Shown here: in pieces, positions 34,460 through 45,772 of the stretch | How positions within the stretch are numbered: the first letter of the stretch is position 1 | Layout: every line of letters starts with the position of its first letter | Translations under genes and position numbers: made by a program | Notes under the pieces: generated by a model | Told to the model about the DNA's origin: nothing | Database searches by the model: none | Seen by the model: the letters and a program-made list of their open reading frames with translations, nothing else | Assembly: GCA_024114885.1 (NCBI GenBank) | Contig: CP099429.1 | Location: 310,001-374,000, forward strand | Length of the DNA stretch: 64,000 bases | Reading direction: 5' to 3' | Origin: Septoria linicola | Taxonomy: Eukaryota; Ascomycota; Dothideomycetes; Mycosphaerellales; Mycosphaerellaceae

Positions 34460-37225
34460 CATCGCGTCCTGCGGTGTGACCTCGACTGTCCGTCCGCGCG
34501 TTTCCGGCCAGAATCAGGAATCTGTTGCTACTAGCTTCGGGGCTCCAGGCTCCGCTCAAACTGAGTCGTGCATGCAGGAGCGGAGAGCAGATGCAGTGTG
34601 GAGCGGTGGGGTCACTTGCGTGTCTCCATAGATCCGGCATTTTCCGCTTCCAAGCAAACGTCGGCGTCGATCTATCACAATTCTACAGCCTACATCGCTA
34701 AGCATAGCGATCAGCGGTACTGTTCCACCAAAGGATTCAGAATATGCCGCGGACTGGAGATCCAGCGTTTCAGGTAGAATCGCTCGCTACAGGAAGAATT
34801 GGATGTTGCGAATTTCGAGAAATCCTGGACTGCACAAACTTTGGCGAGAGCGTAGTAGAATAGCAGCCACTTATTTCGACACGCACCGTCTTGCTGAGGC
34901 GTTCATCCTTCTGCCCTCGTCCATTTGCTTGACGTAAGCCTTCAATAGCCATGTTGGTGTGGTCCGTGAAGACAGGCGATCTAACCGAACTCCCTCGGTC
35001 TTTTGTTCGCATTGAAAATGCGATCTCCTGATATGTCTCGCGAGGAATGCGATCCTGTGTAACAGAGGTCGGATCCTGTGCCGTAAACGAGTACACTATA
35101 TCGTGCAAATGCGTTCAAGTAGTCTTCTTTCTGCTCTCAATCTTCTTTGTCAGACATCTACACTGCGACAAATATCAACTCGTGCTAAGCGGTCTTGAGG
35201 CCGTACCTGACGGGCGATGGACTTATCCGAGCATAGCCCGACCACTGACATCAGATCGAGCTCTCTACACCCACGGCTTTTGACGGCAAGAGGTGGTAGT
35301 GTGTCGACTCGGATGGTCACAGCTCGATGAAGCCGAGATCGCCTTCACAGGAGGCGTGGACTGCACCATCGCAACAGAGCCTCACCATGCACGATGACCA
35401 GCGCACGGTAGCACAAGAGCCACATAGTTGGTGTTGAAGCGGAATGGCCATTACCAATCGGATACCGACAACTCAACACGCCCACAGCAGCACCTTATCT
35501 GCACAAGGAGCTGCCATATCACAATTCATCGAGTCTAGTGCGGTGCAAAGACGTACACGCTCTTGCTGAGCCACAGCAGGACCCATCGACGGCGGCTGAT
35601 CAAACAAGCCATCTCCACCAAGGCATTTCCAGCTCTTCTATGTCGCCATTTCTTGGAACTTCTTCGACGGCGGTCCATTCGGGTGTGCGACCAAAGTCCG
35701 CGCGGCGTGCAACCAGAAACAGCTGCATGCCTGCCCAGAAGTAGCAATGAGACGTCACGGTAAGCTCTCCAGCGCTTTCTTGGGACCCGCATTAGCATGA
35801 TAGCGCGCCGAGCAAAGGCAAAATCCTGGCATGGGGCAGCCCAAAAGGGTAGATAACGCTGCGACGGCGGACTGGGCAGAAGATCAAGCTCCACCGCCCC
35901 ATGCCCTGCGTGATGAGAGAGGCCAAGGTGTGCAGTGGGCGGAAGGCGTGCTCAAGACTTTTTGATGCGGCAAGGCGGTCACAGTCAAGCAGAACTTGCC
36001 TCCGGCAGATCTGCGAAAGTGTGAAGCTTGCTGCCTCTTTGCCGACGATGACCCTTTGGACTTTGGGCCGAGGCGTGTCATGAGAGCCTGATGCTTTGAA
36101 GAGGTGTTGTTCGAACAAAGCCGTCTGGTAGGACCAGTACGTGCGAATTGCTCAACGCCCAGACATGACTCTTGTCACTGTCACTGCTGACGACGAACGT
36201 GTGTGTGCATTCCGACATGCATCTCACCATGCATCTCTGCATTTGCAATCATCGCAGCACACAGACACAAAGGCAGGATGGCGGAGCGGGCCAGCGAGCG
36301 CCAAGCGTCGCCGGCCAAGCGACCAAGACACTACTCCTTGCACACTCCTTGTGGGTGATCTCAGGGCCAGTCCGTTTGAGTTTCCGTGTAACTCTCCACG
36401 ATCTCAACGTTTCAGCACACTGGCAATTATCCACGACGTCTACCAAAGGCTGGGCGTGGAATTGAGGTCAACAGCCCACGGGACGTCAGTAAAGTGTACC
36501 ATGACGAATCGGCGGGACCCGACGGAGGACGAGAAATGCTCGGCACGTGTCTTACCTGCCCTGACCTCTTTCAATGATGACACCTGCTGTTTGACCAATG
36601 CCGTAGCTAACAAAGCAGAGATAGGAGGCACCAGGCTGCTCCGCCAAAGCAGTACAGCGCCAGCCACTGGTCCCTGAAACTTGTGAGCTATTCCACCAGC
36701 GTTGCAACTCAAAGAAGCTTGGCGAACGACATATCGGCCACTCAACGCATCACACTCCCGTAGCTGTCGGCTTGGCCCTGCGGAGATCATCATCTTCTCG
36801 ATAATCAATGGAAAGTCCCCGGACATGACACAAAGCTGTTTGCTTCTGACTGCGTCTCAATCACCTCTTGGCGACCCACATGCTGCGCAGGCATATGCCA
36901 GTGATGGATGGCCCACGAACCCAGAGTTGCGTCTCTGGGCTGGGCAGCCGGACTCCGTACTGTCTACTGCTGGGCTAGTGTAACCGCCTGTATCTTTGAG
37001 TTGTGCAGCAAGTGCTCGATAGTGGGTCCATTGCAACCGTGGAGGGCCTTGGAAGGTCGAGCATCAGTGCATGGCGCTGGCGGCGCGGAGCATGTGTAGC
37101 TTGCTGCTCGCAGGCCATCTATATCACCTCCTAGCCCGGCAAGTAAGTTTGTTTATGATATTCGTATCTGCACATCCCCTTCTCTTCTTGCCTACTCCAA
37201 AGGTAGCAGAAATCTTCGATCAATC
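34460..37225. other. Gene desert, 2.8 kb
   Basis: No supported gene in 2766 bp. Open frames of 100-178 codons occur on both strands (for example 35792-36118 minus, 36141-36677 plus). At this base composition such lengths are expected by chance, and none shows a family motif or clear splice signals. A short direct repeat CATGCATCTC occurs twice near 36218-36238. Part of the right end must be the promoter of the transporter at 37226. Confidence 0.5.
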
Positions 37226-39102
37226 ATGACTGGCACACCGAGCCCACAGGGCAACCAAAGTCAAAACTCCTTCTTCGACTCTCGCTCATCTTCTGAGAAG
37301 TCGTCACCCGATGTTTCTCGCTCGCAGAGCAAAGTGCGAGACGATGCGGAGTGGCTCGAACAACCTGGCCGCACAGTATCCGTCGATTCGAGATTCACAT
37401 CACAGCACAGGCAACAAGGGACATCACCGATGCGACAGCCAGCAGCTCGACTGCCCAATGGAAGGACGATAGAGATCGAAACACCTCGTGGTCCAGTGCG
37501 AAGAGATACTCTGCATTCACTGTCGGCACTCTCCTGCCAGGATGACGGTCAGCCTCACAACGATGAGCCTACATGGCCAAAGGGCTGGAGGCCATACTTC
37601 TGCCTCTTTGGTGGATTTCTGTTAATGTTCAACTCTTGGGGTCAGTCTGATCGATCTCTAGTGTTTGACTAAAACATTTACTGACAATGTTCTCTACAGG
37701 GCTGGTCAACACCTACGGCACATATGCATCTTATTACATGCAAACACTCCTGCGAGGACAAGATATCCTACTCCTGAACTTGGTCGGTTCGACACAATCC
37801 TTCGTGGTGCTTGCATTGTCGGCAGTAGTGGGCCGTTTCCTTGATGCAGGATACAGTCGGATCCTGATCCTCATCGGCACTGTCCTCGTTTCTATCGGCT
37901 CTTTCATGCTTTCAGTGGTCAACGGACCTGATGGACCTGACCAGAAGGGTAACTATGGCCTCATATGGTTGACGCAAGGCTTCATCACAGGCCTAGGCAT
38001 GGCTTGTTTCTTCGTTAGTTCTTCTCAAGGTATGCATATCACCATAGCTGTGACCCGCAACAACTGCAGCTGCTAACAGATCTCTTCTACAGTGGTCGCA
38101 ACATGGTTCAAGGCCAAGAAGGGCTTTGCCATCGGTGTCGTGGCATCAGGTGCCAGCATTTCTGGGTTGCTTTACCCAATGATGACGAAGTTTCTCATCG
38201 CAAGTCACGGCTTCAATACTGCGACACGATACGTCGCAACGGTCGTCTTGCTCACCTGTGTGCTGGCACTCGTCGCTTGCAATCCCAACCCGGAACATAT
38301 CATTCGCAAGCCGGAAAGCTGGTTCAAAGTCGATGTCTTTGTTGACTCGCACGCCTTCCGGAACCGATCGTATGCCTGGTTCGTGGCATCGATAGCTTTC
38401 CTATTTTTCGGATTCTATGCTGTTTTCTTCAACCTCGAGGAATGGGCTGTTTCGGAAGGCTTCGGCTATCGACAATCCCAAGGTGATGAAGGCCTCAACG
38501 CAGGACTGCCCCACAACAAGCCGACTGGGTCCATGGAAGCATTCTGGTTGCTGGCAATCATGAACGCTTCATCCACGCTTGGAAGACTAACCTCTTCGTG
38601 GTTCTGCGATCACTTCGGAGCATTGAATGTGCACTGTTTTGTGACGTTCGTCGCTTCCATCCTTACCTTGGTTCTGTGGACACTAGCGAAGAGTTTGAAC
38701 TCTGCGATTGCTTTCGTGGTCGTCTTTGGCGCTTTCTCCGGCGCTGTTATTGGACTACCACCGGCTTCAGTGGCATACATCCTCGGACCAGATCCCAAGG
38801 CGCAAGCAAAGCTGGGCCAGTGGACCGGCATGATGTACTCTTGCGCTGCAATCTTTGCTCTCACTGGACCAGTCATTGCTGGCCACTTGATTACAGAATA
38901 CTCCTCCTTCGTCACAGTGCAATGCTGGGCAGGCGGCTGTATGTTTGTGAGCGCACTGTGCATGGCATGCGCAATTTACTGCCGTGAACGAATGAAGAAG
39001 CAGGAAGCTCAGGCCCAAGAGAAGCGCAAGGCATCAGCTGTGAGCAGTTCCGGTTCGTCCTCGGTAGACAAGGGAGACACCGAAGAGAAGGAGGAGGCGT
39101 GA
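37226..39102 (+). CDS. MFS transporter of the monocarboxylate porter (MCT/MCH) family
   Basis: Exons 37226-37640, 37700-38029 and 38093-39102 give 584 aa. Introns are 59 nt (GTCAGT...TACAG, branch ACTGAC) and 63 nt (GTATGC...TACAG, branch GCTAAC). The first ~125 residues are hydrophilic and Ser/Arg-rich, cytosolic. Twelve membrane segments follow, beginning GWRPYFCLFGGFLLMFNSWGLVNTYGTY, the conserved MCT entry region. The GVVASGASISGLLYP stretch after TM4 and FGAFSGAVIGLPPASVAYI in TM10-11 fit fungal MCT-like proteins (Mch/Esbp6). Yeast members mostly do not carry simple monocarboxylates, so the substrate is open. The C-terminus is a charged Lys/Glu/Ser tail. Position between two gene deserts suggests an accessory role. 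Confidence 0.93.
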
Positions 39103-42100
39103 TGCTCAGGATTTATTCTTCTTTCATTGATCAGTGGCGTGGAGTTGGGGAATTCATGGGATAGAGATGCGACAACAGCCTGAGAAGCTCTGAATAGCGA
39201 AGGCGTTATGATTGACGAGTTCATGAGAGCGCCACTGGCCGTATTCTGGGTCAGGCGTGTGTATGCATTAGCAAGCATGGGAGAGATTTAGCAACCATCT
39301 TGAAGCGCATTCTACTGTTCGTAATCATCTCTGCCTCTTTTCCAGTTAGTGCATGAGCACACAATGGGCTGAGGAAGCCTTGTGCCCGAGTTAAGCAGTG
39401 TCTACCGGATGATCAGCCAGCATGCAGTGATTCACATTTTGCAACGGCACGAAGTCTTCAGAACGTCAAGTGCGCTGAATGAGCTGCATATTTCTTCCAC
39501 GCGCGGAGAGAGGAGAGCTGTCACTCGCACTGAGCAGCCGCTCATCTCGTCCATCTCGTGAAGCTGCAAGGCGGACATGCACAGCCCAGGTCGTACCATC
39601 TTGGCAAACTCAACTTGCTACATTGCCCGGCTGAGCAATCTTCCGAGGGTTCCAGTCCGAATCGGAGCGACCTGTCCACTAAGCTTATCGGTCGTCGATA
39701 GAAGCAGATTCAAGAGGCGCAGCACCAAGCCTTGTCATGATCAGTGAGCTCGAATATGCGACGCCTCAGACGTATCTTGACGGCCAAGCACAGCCGACCC
39801 AGAGCATAAACAGAACTAAGCCTGCCGAGCGGGAAGGATGATTAGAAGTGCGCCAGATCTTGCTGATGTGGTACCGCCGGTTGTCGAACGGGTCCTGATG
39901 AAAGCGGCCGTCCTTATCATGTCAGATTGATTCGATATCGGCGACCGACGGTGGCGCGCTCGGAATGTTTGAGTAGGACAATCAATCTTGGCGATTGTTT
40001 CGGAGACGTCGTGCGTGGTGCACAGGCGTGCTCTGGAAAGGAGGCGACGTTGCATCAAACTTGGCGGGCGTGGGGGATCGACGTGACTTGGACGTTCTGT
40101 TGAAACCAAACGTTTGGTCGCACAAAATATTGAACTCTCTGCCTCTATTGTCATCCATAATATTTTGCCCGCTGTGCGGAAAGGACTGGGTAGTGTCAAT
40201 CCGCAGCCATCGAGGTGTCAGCTTCTCAGCAGTCGAGCGTAGCATGTACGAGGTACTTTGCCATGCACAATAGAATTGTGCAGACCGGTAATTCTTGCTT
40301 CACCATAGGTGAGAGCTGACATTCATGGATGGCCGAGAGAATTGAACACCTTGTAAGGACATTGTAGGGAATTCAGCGAAGGATCTTGCTTCCTTTCAGA
40401 AAATGAATAGCTTCACACGCAAGTCGATCCGGGACGAACATGCATCGCAGCCTTCGATGCCCAATCATGACAAGCTGGGGCCAATGTATGATTGCCAGAA
40501 CACAATATCCGATCGAACGTGAGAAGTCAGACCTTCAGGCGCCGCCCTCGCGAGCATGTCTTGCAAGAATTGCCATTCATAGGAACGAAGGCGTGCTGCT
40601 GACCAATGGCCGCGAGGTTACACAATCTTAGCGAGGCCAGGGCTTTCCAATTGCTATGATAGCACATGACAGCGTGACGACTGCATGGCATCTGGCACGA
40701 CCTCAGTCCTCGTCCGCTGACCGATGTACTCTGCTCCTTCATAGGAGATAGTGCGCTCTGGGGTCAGCGGAGCATCTCGTTCGCGCCAAGCACAAGAACC
40801 CAGATGAAGGTCCGAATACAGCACACAACGACCCAGGAGTCCTCGCTCGGATAATGCAAAAGCATGGACTCCGACATTACAGTGGCGACTTCCAATCTCG
40901 TGCGTGGCGGACACTGCACGCGGTTGAATGTGTAGCCCCACGACACGGCTACGTGCTGCACGGACCTCTAGATGATATGACATCTTTTCCGAGCGATTCG
41001 GAAGATGAGCTGTCTGGCCCGAAGCTTTGTGACACTTGGAATATGTCATGAGGAGTCTTGCAGTGCGCTGGGCGCTACCTTTGCTTACAGGAAGTGCCTT
41101 ACTGAGAAGGCTCTTCATTCACCCGTGTGTCTAACGTTCCTCAAATTTCTGCGCTGGTTTCTTGGGTACTCTGTGATACTGATCGCAATCTGTTGGCCGA
41201 GCGATGTGTGTCCCTTAACGAGCACGACGGTCTGACATCTCATCACCCGGCGAGGTACGTGCACGCCACTGTTCCTGCATTGTACGCGTCGACACGCGCG
41301 GAATCCTCTCGGTGCTCGATTGCCTTTTGACGTGGCTACGGGCATGTAGAGCGGCTTGCACCATTCCTTTCGATTGTGATCGTAAGGCACCGGTCTTGGC
41401 ACAGCATTCGCGAACTTTGTGCCGATCGAGCGTCAAAAGTTGAGTTTGTGTCATCATTCGACACATCAGCAAAGTGCCGGCAAACTCTTCCAATGCATTG
41501 ATCACGACCGACGTTGCATACAAGACTCTCCAAGAGGCGCCACAGGGAGCGGGCGGGTCGATCAGTACAGGTACATTGTGCCAAGTGGGAACGCAATCAA
41601 GCACTCGTATTCAGTATGCACTCTGTCAGCTGGCAACAAAGCATCGGTAAGCAGCGCCACATCGGCACAGCAACTATCATGGTCTTCGCAGCAGTGATCA
41701 ACCGAGACTACAAAAAAAGCTGCCCTTTGACATCGCCGCTGGCGTACTCGGCCGTGATGTCCGCCAGCCACCCAGCGTCGTGCCAGCAAGGATGCCCAGT
41801 CCCAGTCTCGACGCCGAGCGTCCCTGCATCTTCTTGGACGACTCGAATATCTATCACGATGTTCGTCTATCAAGCCAGGAGTGTGCAGTATGCTCCTGAT
41901 ATCGCAATTTCTCGCGTAGGGCACACGAACATGCTCCGAGTGCACGAGGCTTGGCCGTCGAGGCGTAACTTTCAGGTACAACGCATGCCGAGCTCAACTT
42001 GACCGACTATCCTTGTTTGCGATGCCGAGCCAATCTGATATCGGTCAGCTTTCAGCATATCCACAAATCCACAGCACGAGATTGAGCGGTACCGAGAGGC

Positions 42101-42716
42101 GAAGGTGACCGAGCATGCCTGCCGTGGAATCGGCTCCGCGGACATGACAGCGGCACGCACGTCAGTCAGCTCAGGGAAGTGTGGTGTATGCTTTTGTCAG
42201 ATTGCATCACGAGCATGGCAAGGTGTACGCTTTCGGCAAAACCGACAAGCCGGAAACGGCAATTCTCGATGCCTTGCTGCACGTCGAGAAGAAATTCAGA
42301 CTGAATCGATCTCTCCAAGACCGACGTGACGGTGCATCGAACATCACCGCCATCATCGGTTACATGTCAATGTTCTAAGCTCGCGCGACAATCTATCATG
42401 ATCTGACCCTCGATACGAGAATTGGGGAATCGGCGACGGACCCTACTCACGAGTGAATGCCATCACACTTGGACTCCAGTAAAAGGCCGGGCAGCGGGGC
42501 CGTGAAGGAGGAAGGGTCTCATCGCAACTTCAGCCAAGCTACAGCACTTCTTATAGCACACGAAGGCCGTCGACCTTTGGGACCTAAGGACCTGAGTGGT
42601 GTAGCATATTCCCGTTTGATCTCTCCTTCTCCTCTTCCTTCTCCACTTGTCACAACAAACATCTCGCCAACAAGATCGCGCGGCCCAGCGATCAACCAAG
42701 CCAGAGGTGGCCCATC
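39103..42716. other. Gene desert, 3.6 kb
   Basis: 3614 bp with no confident gene. Many frames of 60-160 codons occur on both strands without motifs or consistent splicing. The best candidate for a decayed coding piece is at 42077-42378 (separate entry). Base composition is not AT-shifted, so RIP-type decay is not evident. No transposon ends, LTRs or transposase motifs are seen. Confidence 0.5.
42077..42378 (+). pseudogene. Possible decayed coding fragment, family unknown
   Basis: After an acceptor-like TATCCACAG, a frame reads HEIERYREAKVTEHACRG and ends VSSG near 42174. Shifting by one base inside a GGG run (about 42174-42176) it continues SVVYAFVRLHHEHGK, GKTDKPETAILDALLHVE and stops after GYMSMF at 42378. 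The two pieces read as one ~100-residue charged domain with one +1 shift. There is no start codon, upstream exon or recognised family. It could be chance; the case rests only on continuity of composition across the shift. Confidence 0.2.
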
Positions 42717-43179
42717 ATGGCGTCTGTCGCTTCCACGACCGTGGTGCCGACACTCGACGAACGCATTCAAGCTCTACCACAAGAGATGCAAGACGAGATC
42801 TTCAGCCGTCGGCTTGCACTGGTTGGATCCGCAGATGTCATAATAAACGACACGTACAAGCCACCAGCGCAACTGCAGGTCAACCAAGAGTCGCGCAAGG
42901 AGGCGACCGACATCTACTACTTCCGCCCAGCGACTTTCTACCACAATGCAAAGACAACGGATTGGGATTTTGACGGGCAGCTATCTCGAACTGTGGTACG
43001 ACAGTCTTCCTGTCAGAGCTCAAGAAGGCATCCAAGAGATTCGTCCTACCATGGGTGAGCCAGTCGGACCGATCAAGGCGATCTTGTTCCTGGAGGACTT
43101 TGAGTTTTGCTTACACGAGGGTGTCGCGAGAGTCGCCTTTCAGCGGGATGATTCAACCACTGGAGCGATGACGGAATAG
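42717..43179 (+). pseudogene. F-box-like small protein, array copy 1, frameshifted
   Basis: Starts with an ATG at 42717 and shares with its two neighbours the block ERIQALPQEMQDEIF, then the YKPPAQLQVNQ block and ESRKEATDIYYFRP. The frame is good to about residue 87 (DWDFDG). It then breaks: the next frame carries SYLELWYDSLPVRAQEG and LFLEDFEFCLHEG to the TAG at 43177-43179. One extra G in the GGG run at 42975-42977 accounts for the shift. As it stands the protein would end 28 codons later with unrelated sequence. No splice pair of reasonable length repairs it. A sequencing error is the main alternative to a true pseudogene. Confidence 0.6.
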
Positions 43180-43718
43180 TGGTAGACTCACGACCAACTT
43201 GAAGAGCAGGTCATCCGCGAAATGAGAGCAAACATGGCTTGACTCGGTGCATTCGGTTGAGATGCAAGCTTAGGCAGTGATATCATGCTTGCAGCACCTC
43301 AGTACGTTGGTGCATCCAGCCTGTAAGATAGATCGAGCCGCAAGATACACGAGAATCATGCTGATGTGAGACAGCATATATCGAGGTGACCTAAACCGAG
43401 CCTGAGATCTTCCCAGGCTCGCACTGCCAACGCCGCGATGATGAGGGGTCTGAGGTCAGCGGTTGGCTATCACACTCCAAGAATGGGGCAGCTCGAGGCT
43501 GCTAATGCCCAGGCGTGGGATTTTTGTCTTTACATAGCAGTCCTCAGCATCTTGTTTCACTCCAGCTCAACTGTGGAAAGGCGCCTTCATTTTATGCCGC
43601 TTCGCTTCACTTTCCCTGCATATGACAGCGCTTGGCGCGTTCAGATGTCGCGTCTTCCACCTTCGAACTTTTCTCTCGCAACAACAACCAACTTCATCTT
43701 CGAGTCCAGTTCCAGATC
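43180..43718. other. Intergenic within the F-box-like array; duplicated leader
   Basis: About 540 bp. The last ~120 bp (from about 43599) resembles the ~120 bp upstream of copy 3 (from about 44669): both carry GCTTCACTTTCC, a TGCAT element and a later CTTGGCG. This shows that promoter and leader were duplicated with the gene. Confidence 0.6.
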
Positions 43719-44285
43719 ATGGCGACGCCATCGGTAACAACCCTCTCACTGGAGGATCAGATCCAAGCCCTTCCTCAAGAACTGCAGGACGAGATTTTCG
43801 CCTACTTTATGGCTCTCCTCCCAGCAGGAGTCATCACAATCGACAAACATTATAAGCCGCCAGTTCAACTGCAAATCAACCACAAGCTCCGCGCCGTCGC
43901 GATCGAAAAGTATTACAGCCGCCCACAAGCCTTCACTATTGCGTTGACTCCGTCTGTCCCTGCTCTCGACTCCGTTCCCTCCTGCATTTTCGCCCTGAAT
44001 CGCTTCACGGGCGCCCGCCAGCGCGGGTACGAGCTGCGCATCGCGACGACGATCCCTTGCTCAGCTATTGATGCTTGGGACGCTCTAGAAAACTACGACA
44101 TCCCGATTTTCGGAGGAGATGGCAGAGGTCTGAGATTGGAGGTCCGGTGGTGGAGCTTCGACCGCGAAATGTGGCAGGAAGAGTGGATGAACTGGCAGGA
44201 GGCGCGTGCGATGGTCGATCGTGAACAGCAGGATAGGCGAGCAGGGAGGCGACGGCCGATGGGAACTTTCTTTCCCGTCTTCTAG
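43719..44285 (+). CDS. F-box-like small protein, array copy 2 (intact)
   Basis: An intact 188-aa frame; the ATG at 43719 aligns with the starts of copies 1 and 3, although the frame is open a further 29 codons upstream. The N-terminus has EDQIQALPQELQDEIFAYFM, an F-box-like core (LP-x-E-x-x-D-x-I-F), followed by IDKHYKPPVQLQINH. The centre holds ALNRFTGARQRGYELRIAT. The C-terminus is Trp/Arg/Glu-rich (RWWSFDREMWQEEWMNWQEA) and ends GTFFPVF. No signal peptide or membrane segment. If it is a true F-box it would bind Skp1 and present a substrate to a ubiquitin ligase; at this length the substrate-binding part is only ~130 residues. The family looks lineage-specific. Single exon. Confidence 0.7.
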   Translation: MATPSVTTLSLEDQIQALPQELQDEIFAYFMALLPAGVITIDKHYKPPVQLQINHKLRAVAIEKYYSRPQAFTIALTPSVPALDSVPSCIFALNRFTGARQRGYELRIATTIPCSAIDAWDALENYDIPIFGGDGRGLRLEVRWWSFDREMWQEEWMNWQEARAMVDREQQDRRAGRRRPMGTFFPVF

Positions 44286-44798
44286 GGAGTGGTAGAGAGC
44301 GATTAGGCTGGAGAAGGGGCAGACGAGGTTGCGGTGAAGAGAAGTTTGCTTGCAATTCGGATGTTTGATGTGATCGGTTGGGATGGTGGTGGTCGGGAGT
44401 GCAGGTACAGCCGTCTCGCAAGCAGGAGTCCTGAAAGGTGAGAATGGGCTGGGTACGAATGGGATGAAACCCAATGGAGGAATCGTATGCGGATCTTAGC
44501 GAGCGGTGTGTGTGTGTCCCAAGCTGAATGCCACGAGCAGAATGGTCAGCTCGAAGATCCTGAAGTCTCTGAGCCGATAGCTTCATACTCCAATAGGACA
44601 CACCAAACACTCCTTTCTCTCCATCTCTTTGTCTTCGTGCGTGAACTGCGATTCTGCAGCTCGAACCGTTTGCTTCACTTTCCGTGCATGTGAGACTCTT
44701 GGCGTCCGCTGTCGATCATCGCGCTTTCCAGTTTCATTCCTCTTTCCCACCACACCAACAACAACGAGCCAGCCCAGTCGTAGAACCGCTTCGAAGTC
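44286..44798. other. Intergenic within the F-box-like array
   Basis: 513 bp holding the 3' flank of copy 2 and the duplicated leader of copy 3. No gene seen. Confidence 0.5.
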
Positions 44799-45100
44799 AT
44801 GGCAGATAACTCGGCAATCGACCTCCCACTAGAGGACCAGATCCAGTCTCTCCCGCAAGAATTGCAGGACGAAATCTTCGCGCAGTGGATGCAATTCGCA
44901 CCGGGCACTATCGTCATCGACGAAAACTACAAGCCGCCAGCACAACTCCAGATCGACAAGAAATCTCGCGCAGAAGCTTCGAGAAGTCGGATTGGCAAGA
45001 AGAGTGGATGAATAGCCAGGAAGCGCTGGCGCAGCGCGATCGCGAGGTGGTGGAGGATCGGGCTGGGATGAGACGTCCAACGTGGACTCGGGGTTGCTAA
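44799..45100 (+). pseudogene. F-box-like small protein, array copy 3, internally deleted
   Basis: Begins MADNSAIDLPLEDQIQSLPQ and continues with the shared YKPPAQLQI block, parallel to copy 2, up to about residue 60 (KSRAEAS). Here it jumps, in a different frame, to sequence matching the C-terminus of copy 2 (DWQEEWMNSQEAL, EDRAGMRRP) and the TAA at 45098-45100. Compared with copy 2, about 255-265 bp of the centre is missing, not a multiple of three. The actual frame stops early at 45009-45011, leaving 70 aa. The junction lies at AGCTTCGA (44975-44982), a string also present in copy 2 at 44154-44161. It keeps the F-box-like core but not the rest. Confidence 0.7.
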
Positions 45101-45772
45101 GGAGTGATGTACAAAGGGGCGATAAGACGAGAACTCGAGACTTGGGGACTCCTGGAACGCGACGTAGCGGGGAGATATTGGCCCTTCGAACGACCAAAGC
45201 CATTTCATCCGAAGGCAGGCCAGACCGCTGAGCGTTATAGAACTGATCGCGCGTGAACAAAGCTATCTCGCCAAATCGAATCGTGCATTACTCACGGCCG
45301 GCCGCGATTTCCTACTACAAGTCAGTAGCATCACTCATCAAGCGCCCAGCCTAATGCTTCTCAGCCAAGTGCTCATTTGTCACTTCTGTACGCTGTCAAA
45401 AAGTCTTCAGATCATTTCAGGTATCATTTCCTCGCACATTCTGTGCAATCGTGGTACATCTTGTCTAGCTCCTTGGGCCTGCTCAGCGCCGAGCCAAGCC
45501 TCAACAGTCCGACCTGAGCGCCTCATCCATAACACATGGTGCTCGTGTAGCCACTTTTTCGCTTCCCTTTCGTGCAACCCATCTTGTGCACTTGACGCCG
45601 AGAACGCCAATGCTATGCCATACCACCAGAACACTCGCTTCGTTTCAGCAGCTCCGTTCGTGATGGCCGTCTATCCCGTAATCTTCCGTCCGGATCCTGA
45701 TATCGTGTCGCACAGTATGTCCGTCCGCTTTCAAGGTCCCGTCTCTGCAATGGTGTCGTGTTCTTACTGCCC
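45101..45772. other. Intergenic between array copy 3 and eIF3e
   Basis: About 670 bp, including the eIF3e 3' UTR. Short frames on both strands have no support. Confidence 0.5.

Noticed and set aside
35535..36118. Overlapping minus-strand frames of 108-119 codons with protein-like composition
   Set aside because: Frames of this length are expected by chance at this base composition; no family motif and no consistent splice chain.
36141..36677. 178-codon plus-strand frame in the desert
   Set aside because: No motif, no codon bias, and overlapping frames of similar length on the other strand.
40654..41118. 154-codon minus-strand frame
   Set aside because: No recognised domain, no splice partners; treated as a chance frame.
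41215..42002. Several overlapping frames on both strands near 41.2-42.0 kb
   Set aside because: Pieces look coding in more than one frame at once, which points to composition rather than a gene; joining them needs several arbitrary shifts.
39103..42716. Idea that the desert is a RIP-mutated transposon
   Set aside because: No AT-shift, no TpA excess visible by eye, no terminal repeats and no transposase or reverse transcriptase remnants.
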